A stretch of DNA of 64,000 nt from Gelidibacter pelagius (GTDB taxonomy: Bacteria; Bacteroidota; Bacteroidia; Flavobacteriales; Flavobacteriaceae): positions 1 to 64,000 of the forward strand of contig NZ_JAGEVG010000006.1 in assembly GCF_017581925.1 (NCBI RefSeq). Direction: 5' to 3'. The first letter of the stretch is position 1. The number at the start of each line of letters is the position of its first letter. Positions 1 to 6,829 of the stretch are shown here, piece after piece. Both the position numbers and the translations under genes were made by a program. The notes below the pieces were generated by a model, which had not been told where the DNA came from, ran no database searches, and saw nothing but the letters and a program-made list of their open reading frames with translations.

Positions 1-260
1 TCCATAGGATCTGTGCTGTCATTAAACGACAGGAACCATATGTGAAAAATTTGGCTTAATTTTTTCATTTTTCATTTGCTTTTAACATGGAAATCTTTTC
101 GTCCAGCTCGCTGGACAAAAAAAATACCATTACACCTGAATGTAATGGCTTATTTAAAAACTTAAATACCAATGAGTCTTTTTAAGATTTGTTGATTGGG
201 AGTTTAGAATTATTACTAATGAATAATTAAAAATATTGAGAATTACGTAATTATAATACC
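1..260. other. Gene-free left edge with two adjacent hairpins
   Basis: I see no gene here. Two compact inverted repeats lie side by side: 101-116 (GTCCAGC/GCTGGAC, 2-base loop) and 127-148 (CCATTACA/TGTAATGG, 6-base loop). Neither has the trailing T-run of a terminator on the strand where it would be needed. They lie inside the mobile element, so they could be recombination or replication signals, but nothing in the sequence proves that. Confidence 0.4.
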
Positions 261-289
261 AAAAAAAGACCCTCAAAAATTGAAGGTCT
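261..289 (-). terminator. Rho-independent terminator of the small-gene operon
   Basis: Read on the minus strand, a 10-bp stem (AGACCTTCAA with TTGAGGGTCT, one G-U pair) with a 3-base loop is followed by seven T residues. It lies 23 bases beyond the stop of the 65-residue gene and so closes the transcript of that gene and DUF6876. Confidence 0.85.
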
Positions 290-311
290 CATTAAAAAAA
301 TTATAATCTTT

Positions 312-509
312 TTATATGTTAAATATATATTTATAGGAATATAAATTCCGTAGTGCTTCTTCGTCTAGCATCTGATCCAAATTCACATTGTGACGCGATG
401 CATATTTGATAATGTTCTTGCCGTATTTATGTTTTACGTCCTCTTTAGAATCATAGAGCAAACGCTCTTGTGCTTCCTCGCTTAAATCGGTAAAATTCAG
501 ATATACCAT
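312..509 (-). CDS. Hypothetical 65-residue protein
   Basis: A small soluble acidic/basic protein with no signal peptide or membrane segment. The N-terminal half (LNFTDLSEEAQERLLYDSKE) reads as an amphipathic helix, and the C-terminal half contains NLDQMLDEEALRNLY, another likely helix. It sits 11 bases downstream of the DUF6876 gene on the same strand and directly before a strong terminator, so it is probably the last gene of a two-gene unit. I do not recognise a named family. Its position in the element's housekeeping cluster next to ssb and DUF6876 suggests a mobile-element accessory protein. That it is a real gene is supported by the terminator and by tight spacing. Confidence 0.6.
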   Translation of the reverse strand: MVYLNFTDLSEEAQERLLYDSKEDVKHKYGKNIIKYASRHNVNLDQMLDEEALRNLYSYKYIFNI

Positions 510-520
510 AGTTTACAGAT

Positions 521-901
521 TTAATATTCACTTGGAAGCATTAATGTATTATCAACAAAAAATAGGCGCAATTCATCCAAAGGAAAATCCGTCACATTAT
601 ATCTATGCTTCTCCAATATATTATCATTTCCGTCGCCATAAGTGATGAATGCCTCGCATCCAAATTCCTCTTGTTCATCCTTTGTAAGACGTTTAAAATC
701 GATGGTTATAAAATAACTTTTGTTCATCAGATTTTTTGCAATTACTGAAGAATCTGTTACCAACCAAAAACAATCGGCAACATCAGCCAAATATTTAATA
801 CCATTGGTAAATCGAGTTCGTATTAATGGGATTTGAAAAAACATTTCAGAACCATGAAAATGTTGCAATCCCTCTTTTATTTCGTTAACTTTATCATTCA
901 T
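521..901 (-). CDS. DUF6876 family protein
   Basis: A protein of 126 residues. The family signature is visible: GIKYLADVADCFWLVTDSS in the first half and the C-terminal block FPLDELRLFFVDNTLMLPSEY, which typically ends DUF6876 proteins. An in-frame ATG 51 bases further upstream exists, but that extension would cross the ssb terminator at 932-967, so the start at 901 (MNDKVNEIKEG) is preferred. DUF6876 proteins are common on Bacteroidetes conjugative and integrative elements and have no known biochemical role. It follows ssb after the terminator and precedes the 65-residue gene by 11 bases, suggesting a small co-transcribed unit. Confidence 0.8.
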   Translation of the reverse strand: MNDKVNEIKEGLQHFHGSEMFFQIPLIRTRFTNGIKYLADVADCFWLVTDSSVIAKNLMNKSYFITIDFKRLTKDEQEEFGCEAFITYGDGNDNILEKHRYNVTDFPLDELRLFFVDNTLMLPSEY

Positions 902-931
902 TGTAATTTTATTTAAGAGATTAATAATGAA

Positions 932-967
932 AAAGAGGGCGCATCTTTCCACAGTGACGCCCTCTTT
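932..967 (-). terminator. Terminator downstream of ssb
   Basis: A perfect 10-bp stem (AAAGAGGGCG/CGCCCTCTTT) encloses a 16-base loop. On the minus strand it is followed by a T-run (positions 934-930). It lies immediately after the ssb stop, and its existence argues against extending the DUF6876 gene upstream of 901. Confidence 0.85.
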
Positions 968-975
968 AATTTTGC

Positions 976-1332
976 CTACCTATCAGCTTTTTCGTCGCCT
1001 TTGATTCCCAAAAGCAAGATTTCATCTACTACAACTTCGGTAATATATCTTTTCTCTCCGTCTTTGGTTTCATAAGAACGTGACGTTAATTTGCCTTCCA
1101 AAGCAACTTCCTTTCCTTTGCCTACATAGTTTTCCACTATTTCAGCAATTTTACCCCAGGCAATAATAGTGTGCCATTCGGTACTCTGCACTTTCTCTCC
1201 CTTAGAATCTTTGTAAGATTCATTTGTGGCAATTGAGAATTTTGCGACCTTTTTGCCACTTTCAAGGGTTGTGATTTCTGGCTCGTTTCCTACATTACCA
1301 ATTAACTGTACTTTGTTTTTTAGAGTACTCAT
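976..1332 (-). CDS. ssb: Single-stranded DNA-binding protein
   Basis: A 118-residue SSB with one OB fold. The N-terminus MSTLKNKVQLIGNVGNEPE and the segment TEWHTIIAWGKIAEIVENYVGKG are canonical SSB core signatures. It would coat single-stranded DNA made during transfer or replication of the element. It is short: the chromosomal form usually carries a flexible tail ending in an acidic DDDIPF-like tip that recruits partner proteins, and here the protein ends GIKGDEKADR with no such tip. That is typical of element-encoded SSBs and means it may bind DNA without recruiting the host replisome. It is followed by a strong terminator and preceded by a doubtful 81-residue gene and a noncoding repeat array. 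Confidence 0.93.
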   Translation of the reverse strand: MSTLKNKVQLIGNVGNEPEITTLESGKKVAKFSIATNESYKDSKGEKVQSTEWHTIIAWGKIAEIVENYVGKGKEVALEGKLTSRSYETKDGEKRYITEVVVDEILLLGIKGDEKADR

Positions 1333-1374
1333 AATTATAAAATTTAAAGATTAATATTGACCTGTCTGAACCAT

Positions 1375-1620
1375 TCAGAAAGGCTTTAAGTTTGATTTAC
1401 TTATTATATCTAGAGCGTTTTCTCTTTTTTGTTTTTTTAACCTTGGTGCTGCTTGCTTTTTAATGATTTCGTAAGATTTCATAAGATTCGTTTTAGATTT
1501 ACTTCCCATAGAGCCGTCGCTGTTACCTTTTTTTGTTGCTGATACATTCTCAATATTTGGAATTGTTGAGGACTTATAAAAAGGAGCGAGGTACGAGCCT
1601 GGTTTATGCAGTCCGGTCAA
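1375..1620 (-). CDS. Hypothetical 81-residue basic protein (doubtful)
   Basis: An open frame encoding a Lys/Ser-rich, low-complexity protein (GNSDGSMGSKSKTN, then IIKKQAAPRLKKQKRENALD). It has no signal peptide, membrane segment or recognisable domain. It lies 42 bases upstream of ssb on the same strand, so it could be co-transcribed. Its start codon lies just left of the triple-repeat array, so the promoter or 5' part may have been altered by repeat insertion. It may be a remnant of a longer gene. I cannot assign a function, and coding status is uncertain. Confidence 0.35.
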   Translation of the reverse strand: MTGLHKPGSYLAPFYKSSTIPNIENVSATKKGNSDGSMGSKSKTNLMKSYEIIKKQAAPRLKKQKRENALDIISKSNLKPF

Positions 1621-1678
1621 GTTCCAAATGTTGGTATTTTGCTTTCAAAAAAAGGTATGGACAGTGATGGATTAGGAA

Positions 1679-2500
1679 GTGGAACTAAATTTCTTGGGAA
1701 ATATGAAATCATAGCAAGCTGAACCAATGCCAAATTAAAGTTCAAATGAGAGGCGGACTTAAACCTGGAATTTGGGTTTCGGAATGGAGTTCTCGCGTTT
1801 TTCAGCGAGTAAAACGGAATGTAGATTCCAAATTTCGGGGTTGTGTCCAAGATTTTTAGTGAAGCGCATTTACCGGAATGTAGGCACGGAATGAAGGGGA
1901 ATGGGCTGCAACGGAATGTAAATAGCCTGATTTTGTTTCTTGACTTATTTAAATTTTCACTTTTAATAAGGTGTATAAATAGTGAAGTGGAACTAAATTT
2001 CTTGTGAAATATGAAATCATAGCAAGCTGAACCAATGCCAAATTTAAGTTCAAATGCGAGGCGGACTTAAACCTAAAATTTGGTATTCGGAATGGAGTTT
2101 CCGCGTCTTTCAGCGGGTAAAACGGAATGTAGATTCCAAATTTTGGGGTTGTGTCCAAGATTTTTAGTGAAGCGCATTTACCGAAATGGAGGCACGGAAT
2201 GAAGGGGAATGGGCTGCAGCGGGATGTAGATAGACTGATTTTGTTGCCTGATCTATTTCAATTTTCAGTTTTGGTAAGATGTATAAATACTGAAATAGAT
2301 TTATGCTGAACCAATGCCAAATTAAAGTCCAATCGGGAGGCGGACTTAAACCTGAAATTTGGGTTTCGGAATGAGGTTACCGCGTTTTTCAGCGGGTAAA
2401 ACGGAATGTAGATTCAAAATTTTGGGGTTGTGTCCAAGATTTTTAGTGAAGCGCATTTACCGTAATGGAGGTACGGAATGAAGGGGAATGGGCTGCAACG
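1679..2500. repeat. Three tandem ~300-bp noncoding units with a conserved hairpin
   Basis: The anchor TTGTGTCCAAGATTTTTAGT starts at 1841, 2149 and 2428, giving periods of 308 and 279 bases. Each unit shares a GCGGACTTAAACCT block, an imperfect hairpin (1769-1834, 2075-2144, about 2355-2423) and a trail of CGGAATG motifs. The inner stem is CTCGC/GCGAG in copy 1 but CCGC/GCGG in copies 2 and 3, a compensatory change. The outer stem of copy 2 is a perfect AAAATTTGG/CCAAATTTT. Short open frames starting MDTTPKFG occur on the minus strand of copies 1 and 2, but copy 3 has a TGA after MDTTPKF, so a structured DNA or RNA is likelier than protein. I do not recognise the family. Confidence 0.8.
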
Positions 2501-2558
2501 CAACTTAAAACACAATTTTTAATTTACAAAAAGTCAGTTTATAGTGATTGAGAACTGT

Positions 2559-3671
2559 TTATTTTAAACTACACCAAAGAGCCGGATGTTCACTAGCTGC
2601 GTCTTTTTTTGTCTTTATAGATTTATAGTTTGCCCATTGAGGTCTTTCAAATGGCCACATAGCCTTTCTGTTTAATCCAGAATCGATTAAAGTTTGAAAT
2701 AGGGCAGGAGATAATAGCATAAAATCTTTTTGTTTGATGTTGACACCTTTTCTATAGGCTCCCATTCTATGATAGCTTGCGTCTATTCCGTCATCATAAT
2801 CCACTTCGAATGATATATGTTTAGTAATGTCCTTTAAGTCGCTATTCTGAAGTAAGGGAGCTAACGAATAACAATAGGAGGGAGCGTTGAGCGTTCCTGC
2901 AATAATTACATTGTTTTGACTATTGAACTGTAACTCCTTATAAATCCTTGAAACACCTAAGGCTTGCTGTCTTCTAACTTCTGAAGCTTTTTCTATGTTT
3001 AGTTCGTTTTGATAAAAGTATGCGGATAGGATATGTATTAATGCTCTTTCTTTTGTAATAATTATATATTCAATTAGCTCATGACTTGGGACTTCAGAAG
3101 CTTCAATTATATGAAGTTTTACCGAATCAAGTACACATCCATTTTTGAGTAATAAAGCTTGTTCGCGACCTTTGCCTTCAGAACCTGGAATTAGGATGCA
3201 TTGATCAAAAGGTTTGTAGCCCACTTTGGGCAAGATCAAGTTATTAAATTCTTCTAAAGACATCCTATCCTCAATTTCCTGAAGAATTAAAATATCAGGA
3301 TCAATATCTTTAATGACCTGCGCCTTGTGCGCTCTTGCACTAGAGCTAATTGGTAACGTGTGAATTTTTATCCATCCATTCCAATTTGTTAACTCCTCTG
3401 CCTTAATTTCATTTTGATTATCCATTCCTTTAATGTATAATTCGCCTTCCTGTCGTCTTATGGTAAAGTAAGGACTTTGGTCTGTTTTGTCTAATCTAAG
3501 AAGATGAGAAAGTTCTCTTAGCCTGTCCATTGAGGAGTGGCTTTCATTGGTATTCAATAATAGATTGTCAAACTCTTTAATCCATTCAATTCGGCCAGGG
3601 TTATTTCTACCGTCAATAAAAACGCTATCCCTGTGGAATAAGTTCTGAATATTAAATGATGCTATTTTCAT
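2559..3671 (-). CDS. Endonuclease/exonuclease/phosphatase (EEP) family protein
   Basis: A 370-residue cytoplasmic protein of the EEP (DNase I/AP endonuclease/Mg-dependent phosphatase) fold. Visible motifs in order: the N-terminal MKIASFNIQNL with the metal-site Asn, ILILQEIED with the metal-binding Glu, VIIAGTLNAPSY at the position of the usual GDxN motif, and the C-terminal SEHPALW with the catalytic-type His. The Asp of GDxN is Thr here, so activity may be altered or restricted to a subfamily. No signal peptide is seen. It lies between the triple hairpin repeat and the DnaC-like gene (6 bases away), all on the minus strand, so it is probably the last gene of the replication-type operon. The substrate (DNA, RNA or phosphoester) is unknown. 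Confidence 0.8.
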   Translation of the reverse strand: MKIASFNIQNLFHRDSVFIDGRNNPGRIEWIKEFDNLLLNTNESHSSMDRLRELSHLLRLDKTDQSPYFTIRRQEGELYIKGMDNQNEIKAEELTNWNGWIKIHTLPISSSARAHKAQVIKDIDPDILILQEIEDRMSLEEFNNLILPKVGYKPFDQCILIPGSEGKGREQALLLKNGCVLDSVKLHIIEASEVPSHELIEYIIITKERALIHILSAYFYQNELNIEKASEVRRQQALGVSRIYKELQFNSQNNVIIAGTLNAPSYCYSLAPLLQNSDLKDITKHISFEVDYDDGIDASYHRMGAYRKGVNIKQKDFMLLSPALFQTLIDSGLNRKAMWPFERPQWANYKSIKTKKDAASEHPALWCSLK

Positions 3672-3677
3672 GATTAA

Positions 3678-4334
3678 TTATTTTCGTTTATCTAAGGTTT
3701 CTGAGTTGAATGAAACCAAATTGAACATTTCTCGCATTCTACTGATCACTCTATTCCCGTATCTTTCTTCTAATTCCTTGCTGTCTAAATTTGTTGTTGC
3801 ATGGGTTTTAAATGATGATTTTAGAAATAGTTCATATCTTGAAATGAGTATTTCACCCATTACATTACAATCCCTACCGTAGTGTGAGCCATAGGGCTCA
3901 ATTCCCAGGTCATCGAAACAAATATTACCTCCATTCTCATAATCTTCAATTATTTTGTAGCCAAGATGATTAAAACCAAAAACAATATTTCTACATGGAA
4001 TTATTTCAATAGCTCTTTGTCGCGGAACAATACATTGAATTAATTTAAATATGGAAGTTTTACCACAACCAACTGGTCCAGAAAGTAAAATGTTCTTTTC
4101 TGTATCGATATCGTGTTTCTGACAACTTTTAACGTCTTTAACGATGTAATTACAAAGTTTTAAGATGACTTCTTCATCGCCTTTGTGAATTTTAAAATCC
4201 ACGCCAAATAGTGATTTTCCTTTGACATCCAGATAGATTAGGATTTTGTCGAAATCATAAATCATTTCAAATCCAGTGAAATTTCCAATGGAATATTCTA
4301 TTTCATTTTCTATAATTTTAGAGGGGTCGGCCAT
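3678..4334 (-). CDS. DnaC/IstB-like AAA+ ATPase, helicase-loader type
   Basis: A 218-residue ATPase with Walker A GPVGCGKT at residues 86-93 and Walker B NICFDDLG near residues 137-144. The sensor-1-like HATTNLDSKELEERYGNRVISRM segment near the end includes the arginine-finger region typical of DnaC-type AAA+ loaders. Such proteins load or remodel a replicative helicase. Here it is probably used for element replication, because the gene overlaps by 17 bases the initiator-like gene upstream and lies next to ssb and the nuclease. The overlap implies translational coupling. An IS21 IstB role is unlikely, since no istA precedes it here and the partner is initiator-like. Confidence 0.8.
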   Translation of the reverse strand: MADPSKIIENEIEYSIGNFTGFEMIYDFDKILIYLDVKGKSLFGVDFKIHKGDEEVILKLCNYIVKDVKSCQKHDIDTEKNILLSGPVGCGKTSIFKLIQCIVPRQRAIEIIPCRNIVFGFNHLGYKIIEDYENGGNICFDDLGIEPYGSHYGRDCNVMGEILISRYELFLKSSFKTHATTNLDSKELEERYGNRVISRMREMFNLVSFNSETLDKRK

Positions 4335-4974
4335 AATCTTTATTTTTGGAAGTTTTGAGATAATCTCTATTTTTTGGATTATCAGTCTTTTGAATCGAAG
4401 CTTTAATTTCTTCGCCCTTTAGAATCCAATTTTCTGCTTTGGAATGCCAATCTATAATTTCAATTTTGCCACCGAGTTTCCATCCAATTGATTTGTAGTG
4501 GTTGAAGAATTTCTTTGCCTCGATATTAGGCCATCCGTTTTCTTTAAAAAAAATTAAAACTTCATTTTCATTTATAGGCAGCTCAAGTTTACTACTTTTT
4601 TCTATTTGTTTGTTATTGTTTGTATTAGAGGTTACTACTTGTTCTCCACTTGTTTTCAACTTGTTTGCAACTTGTTCCTTAGTTGTGTCAAAAATGAGCA
4701 TCTTAATTTTGCTTCCTTTATGAGGGTGATGGGAGGGGAGGTATTTAAAATATTTCCAATTTGTCATTTGGTTTAGACATCTATGATAAGTTGGGTTTGA
4801 GCCTATTTTTGAGAGTTGCATAATTTCTTGTTTGTTTATATAGAACTCGTAAGGAAATCGATTTATGTTCCAATAATAAAACAAAGCCATATATAGGCTT
4901 ATATGCGTTGTGTTTAATCTCTGATCTTCATTAAACTTTTGAAATACGGCATTAAGATGTGTTATATAATTCAT
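4318..4974 (-). CDS. Replication-initiator-like / replisome organizer protein
   Basis: A 218-residue protein. The N-terminal domain (HLNAVFQKFNEDQRLNTTHI, then ISLYMALFYYWN and NKQEIMQLSKIGSNPTYHRC) is a winged-helix DNA-binding domain seen in Bacteroidetes element replication proteins. A Ser/Thr/Asn-rich linker follows near residue 120. The C-terminal block (VLIFFKENGWPNIEAKKFFNHY, then IDWHSKAENWIL) resembles the phage replisome-organizer/DnaT-like C-terminal domain. The pairing with an overlapping DnaC-like ATPase is the classic initiator plus loader layout. Calling it a replication protein is inference from architecture and context; a pure transcription regulator is the alternative. Confidence 0.65.
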   Translation of the reverse strand: MNYITHLNAVFQKFNEDQRLNTTHISLYMALFYYWNINRFPYEFYINKQEIMQLSKIGSNPTYHRCLNQMTNWKYFKYLPSHHPHKGSKIKMLIFDTTKEQVANKLKTSGEQVVTSNTNNNKQIEKSSKLELPINENEVLIFFKENGWPNIEAKKFFNHYKSIGWKLGGKIEIIDWHSKAENWILKGEEIKASIQKTDNPKNRDYLKTSKNKDYGRPL

Positions 4975-4989
4975 AGTTCTTTATAAATT

Positions 4990-5259
4990 TTAGTGTACAC
5001 GATTAGCGTTCATAATCTTATGGATATCTTCAAAATCATAAAAAAAAGTATCGCCAACTTTGGTATAAGGTAATGTGCCATTGGTGCGAAGATTTTGAAG
5101 AGTCTTTCGACTTATTTTAAGTAAGTCCATTATTTCTGTAGATTTTAGATGTTTATTTAATTTACACTGAGATTGTCTGATTAGAAGCTCTTTAATTTCA
5201 TCTAGCAATTCCATTTTTAATTCTCTAAGATCGTCGGTAGTAATAATGTTTTTCGGCAT
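4990..5259 (-). CDS. Excisionase-like helix-turn-helix protein
   Basis: An 89-residue protein. Residues 1-35 form a charged helical segment (LRELKMELLDEIKELLIRQ). Residues 38-85 are a MerR/HTH_17-type DNA-binding domain: STEIMDLLKISRKTLQNLRT, then GTLPYTKVGDTFFYDFEDIHKIM. This is the form of CTnDOT Xis2c-like and other Bacteroidetes excisionase proteins, which bend DNA during excision and regulate downstream genes. It is the first gene of the leftward run to the initiator, the DnaC-like ATPase and the nuclease, 15 bases before the initiator gene. The upstream 495 bases hold three related palindromes and then rteC, whose CTnDOT homologue activates exactly this type of gene. Confidence 0.8.
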   Translation of the reverse strand: MPKNIITTDDLRELKMELLDEIKELLIRQSQCKLNKHLKSTEIMDLLKISRKTLQNLRTNGTLPYTKVGDTFFYDFEDIHKIMNANRVH

Positions 5260-5382
5260 AATAGCATGATTTTGTAGAAAAGGGCTATCGTATTGTAGTG
5301 AATCATTTTTTATAACCCCTAACTTGATTTAACTTTTGTTTTACAAATTTGAATATTATTTTCGGACTTCTATCCCCATCAT

Positions 5383-5397
5383 GACCGTAGTACGGTC
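5383..5397. promoter_or_regulatory. Perfect palindrome GACCGTA-G-TACGGTC, candidate RteC operator
   Basis: A 7-1-7 perfect inverted repeat lying 124 bases upstream of the HTH gene start. The same half-sites recur at 5510-5535 and, partly degraded, at 5700-5724. RteC of CTnDOT is known to bind an inverted repeat upstream of its excision operon, and rteC is the adjacent upstream gene here. Operator function is inferred. Confidence 0.5.
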
Positions 5398-5509
5398 AAA
5401 ATTTAACATCTTGAAATTTGAAGTGTTTTGAGCCTTTTTAACGTATACTTGGTTAGTTTATATCACAAAAAAATAGAGATAAAAGAGAAACTTTAATAGA
5501 AAAGGAGAT

Positions 5510-5535
5510 GACCGTAGGTAAACCGTACTACGGTC
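5510..5535. promoter_or_regulatory. Hairpin GACCGTAG/CTACGGTC followed by T-run
   Basis: An 8-bp perfect stem with a 10-base loop; a run of five T follows on the plus strand. It shares half-sites with the palindrome at 5383. It could serve as a terminator (plus-strand T-run) or as a protein-binding site; the recurrence of the half-site argues for binding. Confidence 0.45.
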
Positions 5536-5699
5536 TTTTTGATCATTAAAAATGATGTATTATAGCTAGTCTTCACTTTTACTCATTTCTGATAGCAAGA
5601 GTGCAGTGCGATCATCAAAAAACAGGATTTTGCTATTTTTTTGGTGTTTACCATCACAAAAGAATAGGGATAGAAGGGAAGTTTTAATAAAAAAGAGAT

Positions 5700-5724
5700 G
5701 ACCGAAGTTAACCGTTCTACGGTC
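5700..5724. promoter_or_regulatory. Degraded third copy of the GACCG...CGGTC repeat, possible rteC terminator
   Basis: A 5-bp stem GACCG/CGGTC with mismatches inside the old 8-bp stem. It lies 31 bases beyond the rteC stop. On the minus strand the stem is followed by ATCTC and a T-run (TTTTTTATT), and on the plus strand by TTTTT, so bidirectional termination is possible as well as regulator binding. Confidence 0.4.
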
Positions 5725-5754
5725 TTTTTGATCATTAAAAACGATGTATTATAG

Positions 5755-6585
5755 CTAATCTTCACTTTTAATCATATCTGATACCAAGCGCGCAGTGAGT
5801 TCGTCAAGAAATAGGGTTTTGCTATTTTTTCGTAGTTTAATGTCTTGATAGGTTTTGTATATATCTTTTGGGTTGAAATCAAAAATCTTTTGAAAATGCT
5901 CGGATACCTTCATAATACTAAGATTGTTCTTTTTACCCAGCCCGCTGGCGCAAAGGGCGTAAAGCATTTCGACATAGTCAGTGTTATTAAAGGGCCATTC
6001 TAATTTTTTCTTAACAACCTTTTGATGTTTATTCAAGCGTGTTTTCATGCTTAGTCTTCTCTTATCCAAATACACAGTCAAGGCATAATAAGCTCTATAT
6101 TCACCTAAAAGCATGTCTTTAGGAGTACAAAAATCTGGATCTTGAAAATGTCTTTTACATATTGTGAAATTAAATTTTTCAAGAGAATCTCTAGTGTAAA
6201 ATTCTTTGTCAAAATGAGTTGCTCCAGAATCTACATAACTGCAGAAGTCAAGGTTGTTACGAAAGAATCGGTTGAGCTTGTTGATTTTCTTTTTAAGATA
6301 TTTTAGTTGTTGTTCTTTATCGCTTTTAGGGAGTTGAATTTCAAAGGAATGAATTTCTGAGAAGTAGATCAGTTTTGTAAGCGGAATATGTTTAATTTCT
6401 TTGAAAAACAATACTTCCTCGTTAACAGAGCTAAATTTTTTGTTTAAAATCTCTCTTTTAAAGGAATTCAATAAATTGTTACACACTTTTATTGAACACA
6501 ATGACCTTTGTAAAGTGTCTTTATTTTTGGTTCTAATTTCCTTTAAGTCAATTAATAATTTTTCGGATTGTGATTTAAGTTTCAT
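5755..6585 (-). CDS. rteC: RteC family regulator
   Basis: A 276-residue soluble protein rich in Lys and helices. It matches the RteC family in length and in the segments KYLKKKINKLNRFFRNNLDF, YVDSGATHFDKEFYTR, GEYRAYYALTVYLDKR and LEWPFNNTDYVEMLYALCASG, followed by a winged-helix-like C-terminus (LSIMKVSEHFQKIFDFNPKD, then IYKTYQDIKLRKNSKTLFLD). In CTnDOT, RteC activates the excision operon. Here it stands upstream of an excisionase-like HTH gene with palindromes between them, which supports the same role. No RteA/RteB two-component genes are visible. The 3' end is duplicated downstream. Family assignment is firm; regulatory targets are inferred. Confidence 0.88.
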   Translation of the reverse strand: MKLKSQSEKLLIDLKEIRTKNKDTLQRSLCSIKVCNNLLNSFKREILNKKFSSVNEEVLFFKEIKHIPLTKLIYFSEIHSFEIQLPKSDKEQQLKYLKKKINKLNRFFRNNLDFCSYVDSGATHFDKEFYTRDSLEKFNFTICKRHFQDPDFCTPKDMLLGEYRAYYALTVYLDKRRLSMKTRLNKHQKVVKKKLEWPFNNTDYVEMLYALCASGLGKKNNLSIMKVSEHFQKIFDFNPKDIYKTYQDIKLRKNSKTLFLDELTARLVSDMIKSED

Positions 6586-6753
6586 AGCAAGAAGTTTTTT
6601 AATTGCTATATCTGTGGGGATTAAATAAGGTCATTTCATTGATTTGCAAAAAGGGTTTTTTACATCAAAATAAAAACACTTAAACTTTGACAGTAAGATA
6701 GTTTAACTATGTGAATCTCAAAAAGAAGTGTGCCGTATATTTTTACGTAAAAT

Positions 6754-6771
6754 CCGTGTTTTTCTACGGAA
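6754..6771 (-). terminator. Possible weak terminator after the LuxR-type gene
   Basis: A short stem TCCGT/ACGGA with an 8-base loop. On the minus strand it is followed by TTTTACGT. It lies about 60 bases beyond the stop of the membrane LuxR-type gene. The stem is only 5 bp, so this is tentative. Confidence 0.3.
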
Positions 6772-6829
6772 ATGGGTTTTATTCGATAATAGGAGGATAA
6801 ATACGAGTTGATTTTTTAGGAATATTTAT

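Larger units (their letters stand above)
5462..5830. repeat. Tandem duplication containing the end of rteC and a palindrome
   Basis: About 180 bases starting at 5462 recur about 190 bases later, starting at 5653. Each copy holds a GACCG...CGGTC inverted repeat followed by TTTTTGATCATTAAAAA and then the 3' end of an rteC reading frame. The left copy keeps an open minus-strand frame of 24 codons ending KSED-stop (stop at 5566-5568). It corresponds to the end of the intact rteC, with about 15 of 24 residues identical. It is a remnant rteC tail, left by duplication or by recombination with a related allele. Confidence 0.8.

Noticed and set aside
1617-2158. Two minus-strand open frames starting MDTTPKFG in repeat copies 1 and 2
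   Set aside because: The third copy carries a TGA after MDTTPKF, and the shared structure is a covarying hairpin, so these frames are more likely by-products of a noncoding repeat.
1679-2500. CRISPR-like array
   Set aside because: Units are about 300 bases with only three copies, without short spacers or cas genes.
3678-4334. IstB of an IS21 element
   Set aside because: The ATPase overlaps an initiator-like gene rather than istA, and no IS21 ends flank it; the IS21 relic at 8.0-8.4 kb is separate.
5583-5765. A 60-codon minus-strand frame in the rteC tail duplication
   Set aside because: It is in a different frame from the preserved rteC tail and contains no protein-like signal.
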